From Falsiroseomonas ponticola (GTDB lineage Bacteria > Pseudomonadota > Alphaproteobacteria > Acetobacterales > Acetobacteraceae), in the NCBI RefSeq assembly GCF_016805305.1, contig NZ_JAERQN010000010.1, forward strand, positions 1 through 64,000: a stretch of 64,000 nucleotides of DNA, written 5' to 3'. The notes under the pieces are model-generated. The model made no database searches, was not told the origin of the DNA, and was given only the letters and a program-made list of their open reading frames with translations. Position numbers and translations under genes: made by a program. Below, piece by piece: positions 1-6,809 of the stretch (position 1 is the first letter of the stretch; every line of letters begins with the position of its first letter).

Positions 1-103
1 CTCCATCGCTGCCGTCTGGCATCGCATTGGCTCGTTGCTTGGCGAGTTCTCACCAACCGAGTGCGCCAATTACTTCGCCCATGCCGGATACGCTTCAGTG
101 TAA
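1..103 (+). pseudogene. IS630-family transposase, C-terminal end (cut by window edge)
   Basis: Reading from base 2, the frame gives 33 residues ending in ECANYFAHAGYASV and a TAA stop at 101-103. The ECANYFxHAGYxS ending is characteristic of IS630/Tc1-mariner-type DDE transposases in alphaproteobacteria. Only the C-terminus is in the window, so I cannot tell whether the upstream catalytic domain is intact. The terminal inverted repeat should lie just after the stop, but with one end visible I could not delimit it. It marks an insertion site immediately left of the M23 peptidase gene. Confidence 0.75.
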
Positions 104-212
104 GCCGATCACGCTCTAGCACCGTTTTCGCGGGGTGCCGGGCAGGGTTCCGCCGGTGATGGGCGGAACATAACAGGAAAATCGGGCGCGGCGCCACCCG
201 AATCACGCCGCC

Positions 213-701
213 TCAGGGGCAGGGGGCGATGGGCAGGAAGGGCGCGGGGTCCAAATGGCGGCCTTCCCGCAGGACTTCCAGATGGAGATGCGTGCCCGTG
301 GTGATGCCGCTGCGCCCGATGCGGCCCAGCGCCTCGCCCTCCGCCAGGCGGCGGCGGCCATTGGCGAGCGTGGGGGCGACGGTGCCGAGATGGGCGTAGC
401 GCGTGACCAGGCCATCGGCGTGGCGCAGCTCCACCTCCAGCCCCGTGCCGGCGCGGGTGCGGCGGATGGCGGTGACGGTGCCGGCGGCGACGGCGCGGAC
501 CCAGGTGCCGGCGGGGGCGGGGATGTCGATGCCCTTGTGGTCGCCGGAGGCGCGAGGATTGGCCAGCTCGCGCGGCCCGAAGGGGGAGGAGATGCAGGCC
601 GGCGTGACCGGCAGCGCCAGGGGCTGGGCCTGCGCGGCATCCGGCAGCAGCAGCGGCAGCAGCAGCAGCGGCGGCAGCGGGACAAGCGGGGCGAGGCGCA
701 T
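213..701 (-). CDS. Secreted M23 family metallopeptidase
   Basis: A 162-residue protein read from the ATG at 701, chosen because it gives a clean signal peptide and avoids overlap with the gene ending at 710. Residues 1-25 form a Leu/Pro-rich signal peptide ending in AQA. The rest is a lysostaphin/M23-type domain: SSPFGPRE, the zinc ligands in HKGID, YAHL, and the second metal and catalytic histidines in HLHLE. The expected role is an endopeptidase cutting peptidoglycan cross-links in the periplasm, or a regulator of one. It is short, with no SH3 or LysM domain. It lies 8 bases downstream of the EAL protein gene on the same strand and may be co-transcribed. Confidence 0.85.
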   Translation of the reverse strand: MRLAPLVPLPPLLLLPLLLPDAAQAQPLALPVTPACISSPFGPRELANPRASGDHKGIDIPAPAGTWVRAVAAGTVTAIRRTRAGTGLEVELRHADGLVTRYAHLGTVAPTLANGRRRLAEGEALGRIGRSGITTGTHLHLEVLREGRHLDPAPFLPIAPCP

Positions 702-709
702 GGCGCCTG

Positions 710-2254
710 CTACAGCGGGCCCGGCCTGCCGAACAGCCATCCCTGGCCGAAATGGACGCCGAGGCTGCGCATGATCTCGGCCTCCTCCTCCGTCTCGATC
801 CGTTCCGCCACCACCTTGGCGCCGACGGCGAGCGACAGGTCCACCATGGCGGCGACGAAGCTGCGATCCCTTTCGCTGGTCAGGGCGGCCTGCACGAAGG
901 TGCCGTCCACCTTCACGTAGTCCGTCGGGAAGGATTTCAGGTAGCGGAAGGCAGCGGCGCCGGCGCCGAAATCATCGATGCAGACGGGCACGCCGCGGGC
1001 GCGCAGGGCGCGCAGCGTGGCGGCGGCGGAATCCTCGTCCTCGATCTCGGCGCTTTCGGTCAGCTCCACCATCACGCGGCGGGCGCCGCGCGGATCGCGG
1101 TCCAGCAGCGCCAGCAGCCGGTGGCGAAAGGCGCGGGACTGGGTGGAGAGGCCGGAGATGTTGAAGGCGAGGTGCCGGCCTTCCGGCACCGCATTGGCGG
1201 CGGCGATGGCCATGGAGGCGACGGCGAGGTCGAGGTCCTCCGTCAGGCCGATCGTCTCCGCCAGGGCGATGAAGTCCTGCGGGCCCTCGCCGGGTTCCAG
1301 CACGCCGGGGTCGAGGCGCATCAGCGCCTCATGGTGGTGGATCTCCCGGGTCTCGAGATCGACGATGGGCTGGAAGTCCAGGCGGAAGCGGCGTTCGGCG
1401 ACAGTGCGGCGCAGCGCCGCGGCGCGGGCGGTGACGCGGGCGACGACGCCGCCCAGCCCATCGGCGAAGCCGGCATCGCGCAGCCCTTCCGCCCCGAAGC
1501 GGGCGAAGGCGGCCAGGCCGTGGCGCAGGGCGCGGGCGGCCTGGGCGGGGGTCAGGCCATCGGCGGCGAGGTCGATGGGCGTGGCGACGATGGAGAAGGG
1601 CGTGCCGTCCGGGCCGAGCAGGGATTCGAGCTGCTTGGCCAGGCCGCAGAGGTCCGGCAGGGCGCCGACCTCATCCGCCACCACGCCGTAGCGGCCGGGG
1701 GCCAGGCGCGCGGCGACCGCGCCGTTCACGGGCTGGCCCAGCAGCCGGTCGATGCGCTGTTCGGCTTCCGTGCCTTCCACGCCCTTCACCTCCAGCAGGC
1801 CGAGGCGCGCCTGGCCGCCGGCGCGGAGCTGCTGCGTGGCTTCCCGCAGCAGGACGTCGCCGTCGCTGGCGCGGAGTTCGGGCGGGGCCGGCATGGGGGC
1901 GAAGGCCAGGCACAGCCGGGGGCCGGCCTCGGCGCTGGCGAGCTGGAGGCCGGAGACGGAGAAGACGGTGCGGGCCGCATCCGCCAAGCGGAAGGCGGTG
2001 GGGCCGAGGCGCCCATGCGGGGGCAGCAGGGCGAGGGCGGTCTGGAAGGCGGCGCGGTCTTCCGGTGCCAGCACGTCGCCGGCATCCCGGCCGATCAGGC
2101 TGTCGGGCGTGCGGCCGAGCCGGGCGCGGAAGGCGCCCGCGGCGAAGGTGATTCTTCCATCCGCCCCGACCTCGACCAGCAGATCGGCCGCGGCGAAGGC
2201 GAAGGCGACGAAGCGCTCCCTGTCACCAAGCGAGCGTTGCTGAGCGGCGGCCAT
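710..2254 (-). CDS. PAS / degenerate GGDEF / EAL cyclic-di-GMP phosphodiesterase
   Basis: A 514-residue cytoplasmic protein with no membrane segment. Residues 15-125 resemble a PAS sensor. Residues 130-275 look like a degenerate GGDEF domain in which the active-site loop reads LAPGRYG, so cyclase activity is unlikely. Residues 285-510 are an EAL phosphodiesterase domain with EAL at 309-311, Asn365, Glu400, the DDFGAG loop at 427-432, Lys448, Glu484 and Gln504. All metal and catalytic positions therefore appear present, suggesting active hydrolysis of c-di-GMP. The PAS domain probably provides the input signal. The downstream neighbour is the M23 peptidase gene. Together with PleD in this window it points to c-di-GMP control of lifestyle. 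Confidence 0.88.
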   Translation of the reverse strand: MAAAQQRSLGDRERFVAFAFAAADLLVEVGADGRITFAAGAFRARLGRTPDSLIGRDAGDVLAPEDRAAFQTALALLPPHGRLGPTAFRLADAARTVFSVSGLQLASAEAGPRLCLAFAPMPAPPELRASDGDVLLREATQQLRAGGQARLGLLEVKGVEGTEAEQRIDRLLGQPVNGAVAARLAPGRYGVVADEVGALPDLCGLAKQLESLLGPDGTPFSIVATPIDLAADGLTPAQAARALRHGLAAFARFGAEGLRDAGFADGLGGVVARVTARAAALRRTVAERRFRLDFQPIVDLETREIHHHEALMRLDPGVLEPGEGPQDFIALAETIGLTEDLDLAVASMAIAAANAVPEGRHLAFNISGLSTQSRAFRHRLLALLDRDPRGARRVMVELTESAEIEDEDSAAATLRALRARGVPVCIDDFGAGAAAFRYLKSFPTDYVKVDGTFVQAALTSERDRSFVAAMVDLSLAVGAKVVAERIETEEEAEIMRSLGVHFGQGWLFGRPGPL

Positions 2255-2381
2255 GGCGGGAGGGTAGGCCGCGACAGGTTGAGGAAGGGTGTCGGTGCCG
2301 GCCCCCCGTGAGGCGCCGTTGCGTCCCTCGGGCAGGAACGGGCCCGACCCGATCCAGCGGCCGGATCAATCAGATGAGGGT

Positions 2382-2436
2382 CCAGGGGCGTCTCGCCCCT
2401 GGCGGATGGGGTCCGGGGAAGGCAGCGCCTTCCCCG
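2382..2436. repeat. Double hairpin between ahpD and the EAL gene
   Basis: Two perfect stem-loops stand side by side. The first has arms ccaggggcg / cgcccctgg at 2382-2390 and 2394-2402 with loop tct. The second has arms cggggaaggc / gccttccccg at 2414-2423 and 2427-2436 with loop agc. The pair lies just after the stop of ahpD (minus strand) and before the EAL gene start, so it may act as a terminator. The form, GGGGTCCGGGG followed by a palindrome, looks like a dispersed intergenic repeat. Confidence 0.6.
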
Positions 2437-2459
2437 CCCCCGCGGCTACAATTCCCGAC

Positions 2460-3008
2460 TCAGGCCGCGGCGCGCAGCGAGGAGGCCAGCGCATCCTCCG
2501 CGTCCAGCACGGCGGCGACGGCGTGGACGACGGCGGCGATGCGGACGGCGGCCTGGACCTGTTCCTTGCCGAGGCCGCCATGGAGGACGACCTTCTCATG
2601 GCTTTCCATGCACATGCCGCAGCCATTGATGGCGGAGACGGCGAGCGACCAGAGCTCGAAATCCGCCTTCTCCACGCCGGGCTTGGCCATGACGTTCATG
2701 CGCAGCTTGGCGGGCATGCTGGGGTAGTCGCCGCCGACCAGGTGCGTGAAGCGGTAGTAGACGTTGTTCATGCCCATGATGGCGGCCGCGGCCTTGGCGG
2801 CGGAGAGCGCTTCCGGCGAGAGCTGCGCGCCGAATTCGGCGACCAGCGCGGCCGTGAGTTCCGCGTTGCGGCTGGCGATGGCGGAGGCGACGAAGGTGCC
2901 GGCGCGCTGCTGCTGCGTCAGCGCCGGTTCCGTGGCCAGCGACCCGATGTTGAGCTTCAGGTCCTTGGCGTAGTCGGGCAGGCGGTTGCGGATGGCTTCG
3001 AGGGACAT
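2460..3008 (-). CDS. ahpD: Alkyl hydroperoxide reductase AhpD (carboxymuconolactone decarboxylase family)
   Basis: A 182-residue protein from the start MSLEAIRNRL; a longer in-frame start at 3035 adds nine residues without support. The AhpD core has the redox motif CGMC (Cys130, Cys133) followed by ESHE with His137, the proton-relay arrangement of AhpD. Known role: it reduces the AhpC peroxiredoxin, in some bacteria linked to lipoyl proteins, in place of AhpF. No ahpF gene is seen here. It lies downstream of ahpC on the same strand with a 148-base gap containing a perfect hairpin, and both are divergent from oxyR, consistent with a peroxide-inducible operon. Confidence 0.92.
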   Translation of the reverse strand: MSLEAIRNRLPDYAKDLKLNIGSLATEPALTQQQRAGTFVASAIASRNAELTAALVAEFGAQLSPEALSAAKAAAAIMGMNNVYYRFTHLVGGDYPSMPAKLRMNVMAKPGVEKADFELWSLAVSAINGCGMCMESHEKVVLHGGLGKEQVQAAVRIAAVVHAVAAVLDAEDALASSLRAAA

Positions 3009-3041
3009 GGGGAGGGACCTTTTCGAAGGAGCCACGCCGAC

Positions 3042-3068
3042 CTCTCCCGCGCCACGGGCGCGGGAGAG
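3042..3068. terminator. Perfect hairpin in the ahpC-ahpD gap
   Basis: Arms ctctcccgcgcc (3042-3053) and ggcgcgggagag (3057-3068) form a 12-bp perfect stem with the 3-base loop acg. It lies between ahpC and ahpD on the minus strand. No U-tract follows, so partial termination or mRNA stabilisation giving more ahpC than ahpD transcript is as likely as full termination. Confidence 0.5.
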
Positions 3069-3156
3069 CGGGGGGTCTAAGGGGGGCTGGATGCCCCCCT
3101 TTCGGCCGCGGCGGTAGGGTTGGCGTGGCGGCTACCGCTGCGGCCGATGGCGGCCT

Positions 3157-3732
3157 TTAGGCCGCCTTCTCGAACAGCTGCTGCGGGTTCAGGGCTTCCT
3201 TGCCCTTCTCCCAGTTGCAGGGGCAGAGCTCATCGGTCTGCAGCGCGTCGAGCACGCGCAGCACTTCCTGCGGGTTGCGGCCGACATTGAGGCCGTTGAC
3301 GGAGGCCCACTGGATGGTGCCGTCCGGATCGACGATGAAGGTGGCGCGCAGCGGCACGCCGGCTTCCTTGTCGAGGATGCCGAGCGCCAGCGACAGCTCC
3401 CGCTTCACGTCGGCGAGCATCGGGATCTCGAGGTTCTTGATGTCGTCGTTGTAGACGCGCCAGTTCAGGTGCACGAACTCACTGTCCGTGGACACGCCGT
3501 AGACGACCGCGTCGCGGTCGGCGAATTCGCCGGCGAGCTTGCCGAAGGCCGCGATCTCGGTCGGGCAGATGAAGGTGAAGTCCTTCGGCCAGAAGAAGAC
3601 GATCTTCCACTTGCCGGAATCGGTGCTCTCGGTGATCTCGGTGAAGGACTTGCCGGGGCCGCCGAGGCCCTCCTTGCCCGCCTTCACGGCGGTGAGCTTG
3701 AAGGCGGGGAACTTGTCGCCAACGGTCAGCAT
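3157..3732 (-). CDS. ahpC: Peroxiredoxin AhpC-type, 2-Cys
   Basis: A 191-residue peroxiredoxin from the start MLTVGDKFP at 3732, preceded by a good ribosome site (AGGAG). The much longer in-frame extension upstream runs antisense through oxyR and is not real. The peroxidatic Cys56 lies in DFTFICPTE, and the resolving region has Cys170 and Cys172 in ELCPCNW, as in AhpC partners of AhpD. It reduces H2O2, alkyl hydroperoxides and peroxynitrite in the cytoplasm. It is followed by ahpD on the same strand and is divergent from oxyR, the usual arrangement for OxyR-controlled peroxide defence. Confidence 0.95.
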   Translation of the reverse strand: MLTVGDKFPAFKLTAVKAGKEGLGGPGKSFTEITESTDSGKWKIVFFWPKDFTFICPTEIAAFGKLAGEFADRDAVVYGVSTDSEFVHLNWRVYNDDIKNLEIPMLADVKRELSLALGILDKEAGVPLRATFIVDPDGTIQWASVNGLNVGRNPQEVLRVLDALQTDELCPCNWEKGKEALNPQQLFEKAA

Positions 3733-3915
3733 GAGGGGGAGCTCCTGTCTGCGGTGGGGCAGGGGCGGCCGCGCGGGAAGCCCGGCGGCACGACCTTGCT
3801 GCATCGCGATATGCTGCACCTGCTCAGTGGCTTCCAATGAATTGTTTTCCGATCTTCCATCGACGTGGCCGATCATCCGGCTAGAAGAGGGGCGTCGTAT
3901 CGATCGGATGGCTCG
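3733..3915. promoter_or_regulatory. ahpC / oxyR divergent promoter region, candidate OxyR sites
   Basis: A 183-base divergent intergenic region. The imperfect palindrome gcatcgcgatatgc at 3801-3814 has LysR-box character and lies about 70 bases upstream of ahpC. A nearby stretch, 3850-3885, contains repeated GATC-N-type half sites. I cannot match the full four-element OxyR consensus, so the exact operator is uncertain; the region is called from gene arrangement plus the palindrome. Confidence 0.45.
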
Positions 3916-4848
3916 ATGATCCTGCCCAGCCCCCAGCAGCTTCGCTACCTCGTCGCGCTGGCGGACCATGGGCATTTCGGCCGGGCGGCGACGGCCTGCG
4001 CGGTGACGCAATCCACCCTTTCCGCCGGGCTGATCGCGCTGGAACGGCAGATGGCGGCGCAGCTGCTGGAACGCGCGGCGGCCTCCAAGCGCCCGGTCTT
4101 CACGCCGCTGGGGCGGGAGGTGGTGGCGCGGGCGCGAACCGCGCTGGCGGCGCTGGAGGCGGTGGTGGAGACGGCGGCGGCGGCGCGGGACCCGCTGACG
4201 GGGCCGCTCCGGCTCGGCGTCATCCCGACCATCGGGCCCTTCCTGCTGCCGCGGCTGATGCCGGCGCTGCGGCGGGCCTATCCGCGGCTGCGGCTCTGGC
4301 TGCGGGAGGATGTGACGGAGCGCCTGGTGCAGGGGCTGGAGGCGGGGCGGCTGGACCTGCTGCTGCTGGCGCTGCCGGTGACGGGCGCGGCGGCGGGCGC
4401 GATGGAGACGCTGCCGCTGGGCGAGGACCCCTTCAGCGTGGCGCTGCCGGCGGGGCACCGGCTGGCGGCGCGGGAGGGCGTGCCGGTGGAGGCGCTGGCG
4501 GGCGAGCGGGTGCTGCTGCTGGAGGACGGGCATTGCCTGCGGGAGCATGCCCAGGCCGCCTGCGGCCTGCCTCGGGGCATCCTGCCGGCGGGGGAGGAAG
4601 GCTTCGCCGCCACCAGCCTGCACACGCTGGTGCAGATGGTGGCGGGCGGGCTTGGCGTGACGCTGCTGCCCAAGCTGGCGCTGGAGGGCGGGGTGCTGGC
4701 CGGCGCGCCGGTGGAGGTGCGGCGGCTGGAAGGCGCCGCGCCCGGTCGCGTGCTGGCGCTGGCCTGGCGGCCGAGGAGCCCGCGCGCGGCGGAATTCCAG
4801 GGGCTGGGGCCGGCCGTCGCGGCGGCGATCGCGGCATCGGCAAGTTGA
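3916..4848 (+). CDS. oxyR: Hydrogen peroxide-sensing LysR regulator OxyR
   Basis: A 310-residue LysR-type regulator from the start MILPSPQQLRYL; an earlier in-frame ATG at 3865 would add 17 residues that do not fit the family. It has an N-terminal winged helix-turn-helix (residues 1-60, with FGRAATACAVTQSTLS) and a C-terminal sensor domain. The redox pair is visible: Cys207 in LLEDGHCLRE and Cys216 nine residues later, the same spacing as Cys199/Cys208 of E. coli OxyR. Oxidation by H2O2 should form the disulfide that activates target promoters. It is divergent from ahpC-ahpD, its probable main target. Confidence 0.93.
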   Translation: MILPSPQQLRYLVALADHGHFGRAATACAVTQSTLSAGLIALERQMAAQLLERAAASKRPVFTPLGREVVARARTALAALEAVVETAAAARDPLTGPLRLGVIPTIGPFLLPRLMPALRRAYPRLRLWLREDVTERLVQGLEAGRLDLLLLALPVTGAAAGAMETLPLGEDPFSVALPAGHRLAAREGVPVEALAGERVLLLEDGHCLREHAQAACGLPRGILPAGEEGFAATSLHTLVQMVAGGLGVTLLPKLALEGGVLAGAPVEVRRLEGAAPGRVLALAWRPRSPRAAEFQGLGPAVAAAIAASAS

Positions 4849-4947
4849 TGCGACCGCGTAACCACTGATTCATCTTCTGGTGGGGCGCGCATGGCAGAAG
4901 GCGCGCGAGGCCCCAGGGCAGGGCCGGGCTCCAGGGAAGGATGCGTC

Positions 4948-6237
4948 ATGTTCGGGATCTTCGGTCGCGGCGATCAGGCGATGCGGGAGCGTTCGGAATG
5001 GCTGGAGGTGCTGTCGAGCCATTCGGGCGTGGGGCTGTGGGATGCGATCCTGCATGAGGGGGATGCGATGCATCCCAAGGCGCGCTGGACCTGGTCGGCC
5101 GAGTTCCGGCGGCTGCTGGGCTTTGCCAGCGAGGCGGAGTTCCCCAACGTCGTGCAATCCTGGTCCGACCGGCTGCACCCCGATGACGCGGCGGCGACCT
5201 TCGCCGCCTTCGGCGCGGCGCTGACCACCGGCAACCGCTACGACGTGACCTATCGGCTGAAGGTGAAGGACGGGTCCTATCGCTGGTTCCGGGCGACCGG
5301 CGGCGTAATCCTGGACGAAAGCCGCAAGCCGCGGCGCGCCTGCGGCAGCCTGGTCGATATCCATGAGGCGCGGGCGGCGGAGGAGCGGCAGCGGGCCGCG
5401 ACGGCGGCGCTGGCCAAGCGGTTCGAGGCGGAGATCCTGGCCGCGGTGGCCGACGTGACCCAGGCGGCCGATCGCTTCCAGGCGGATGCGGGGAGCCTGG
5501 GCGAGGCGGCGGAGGAGACGCGGCGGCGCGCGACCAGCGTCGGCGGGGCCTCGGCCAGCGCGGCCTCCAACGTGGAAAGCGTGGCGGCGGCGGCGGAGGA
5601 GATGAGCGTCTCCATCCGGGAGATCGGGCAGCAGATCGCGCGTTCGGCGGCCGGAACCTCCAAGGCCACGGGCCAGGCGCATGACGCGACGCAGGTGGTG
5701 GGCAGCCTGGTGTCCGACGTGCAGAAGATCGGCGACGTGGTCCGGCTGATCAGCGACATCGCGGGGCAGACGAACCTGCTGGCGCTGAACGCCACGATCG
5801 AGGCGGCGCGCGCGGGCGAGGCGGGCAAGGGCTTCGCGGTGGTGGCGAGCGAGGTGAAGACGCTGGCGGCGCAGACGGCCAAGGCGACGGAGGAGATCAC
5901 GACGCGCATCGGCGCCGTGCAGGCCGCGACATCGAGCGTGGCGCAGGCGATCGAGGCGGTGGCCGGGACCATCACCCAGCTGAACGAGACGGCGACCGCG
6001 ATCGCGGCGGCGGTGGAGCAGCAGGGGCATACGACGACGGAGATCGCCCGCGCGGTGCAGGGCGCTTCCGTCGGCACGCAGGAAGTCAGCGCCAGCATCG
6101 GCGCGGTGGGCAGCGCGGCGGAGGATACGGGGCGCGTGGCGGCCGGCATCAAGGAAGCCTCGCGAGGCCTGGCGGCGCAGGCCGGCACGATGCGCGGCAA
6201 TGTGGACCGCTTCCTCGGCGAGCTGCGGGCGGCCTAG
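4948..6237 (+). CDS. Soluble PAS-containing methyl-accepting chemotaxis protein
   Basis: A 429-residue protein from the start MFGIFGRGD (ribosome site ggaagg 8 bases upstream). Residues 10-140 are a PAS domain with the PAC-type end (GSYRWFRATGGV, LVDIHEAR). Residues 165-425 are a coiled-coil MCP signalling domain whose hairpin tip reads ISDIAGQTNLLALNATIEA, essentially invariant in chemoreceptors. No membrane segment is present, so this is a cytoplasmic receptor; the PAS domain may bind a flavin, haem or other ligand. No che genes lie in the window, so it should feed a CheA array encoded elsewhere. Its 3' end overlaps the convergent DUF924 gene by 4 bases. Confidence 0.92.
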   Translation: MFGIFGRGDQAMRERSEWLEVLSSHSGVGLWDAILHEGDAMHPKARWTWSAEFRRLLGFASEAEFPNVVQSWSDRLHPDDAAATFAAFGAALTTGNRYDVTYRLKVKDGSYRWFRATGGVILDESRKPRRACGSLVDIHEARAAEERQRAATAALAKRFEAEILAAVADVTQAADRFQADAGSLGEAAEETRRRATSVGGASASAASNVESVAAAAEEMSVSIREIGQQIARSAAGTSKATGQAHDATQVVGSLVSDVQKIGDVVRLISDIAGQTNLLALNATIEAARAGEAGKGFAVVASEVKTLAAQTAKATEEITTRIGAVQAATSSVAQAIEAVAGTITQLNETATAIAAAVEQQGHTTTEIARAVQGASVGTQEVSASIGAVGSAAEDTGRVAAGIKEASRGLAAQAGTMRGNVDRFLGELRAA

Positions 6238-6809
6238 AACCCCCCGCCGGCGGCCAGCCAGGCGGCTTCCTCCGCCGTGCTGTCGCGCCCCAGCGCGGCG
6301 TTGCGGTGGGGGAAGCGGCCGAAGCGCTGGATGACGGCGCGGTGCGCCCAGGCATAGGTGATGACGCTGCCGGGCGCGGCCAGCGCCGGCGTGTCACGCA
6401 GGCCCTCGAACAGCGCGACCGACAGGTCCTGGTCGGCCATCGCCTCCCCATGCTCGAAGGGCAGGTAGAGGAAGACGCGCTGCAGCGGCGTCAGCGCCAG
6501 GTCGAGCTTTCGGTCGAGCACGACGCGGCGGGCGATGGCGCGGGCATGGGCGTCGGAAGCGAAGGCCTCCGCGCTGCCGCGGTGAAGGTTGCGCGGGAAC
6601 TGGTCGAGCAGGAGGAGCAGGGCGAGGGCGCCCTGCGGCGTCTCCGCCCAGCCATCCAGCGCGCCGTCGCGGGCCGGGACGACGAGCGGGCCGAAGCCGT
6701 CGCGGCAGGTGGCGTCGAAGGCCTCGTCCTTCACGAACCAGGCCTGGCGCCAGGTGTCGGGGCCCTCGCTGAACCAGAAGGCCAGCAGGCGGTCGATGTC
6801 GGGGCTCAT
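6234..6809 (-). CDS. DUF924 family protein
   Basis: A 191-residue protein from the start MSPDIDRLLAFWF. The family signature is clear: FWFSEGPDTW near the N-terminus, LLLLDQFPRNLHRG in the middle, and FLYLPFEHGE. DUF924 proteins are all-alpha, TPR-like proteins of unknown function, common in proteobacteria; the length is normal. The start overlaps the stop of the upstream FAD/Fe-S oxidoreductase by 4 bases (ATGA), so the two are translationally coupled and probably act under the same conditions. I do not assign a reaction. Confidence 0.88.
   Translation of the reverse strand: MSPDIDRLLAFWFSEGPDTWRQAWFVKDEAFDATCRDGFGPLVVPARDGALDGWAETPQGALALLLLLDQFPRNLHRGSAEAFASDAHARAIARRVVLDRKLDLALTPLQRVFLYLPFEHGEAMADQDLSVALFEGLRDTPALAAPGSVITYAWAHRAVIQRFGRFPHRNAALGRDSTAEEAAWLAAGGGF

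Noticed and set aside
752..2311. 519-codon plus-strand frame opposite the EAL protein
   Set aside because: Antisense shadow; the minus-strand frame has intact EAL motifs.
3733..4623. N-terminal extension of AhpC running through oxyR
   Set aside because: The extension is antisense to a convincing OxyR gene, and the ATG at 3732 has a ribosome site and matches the family start.
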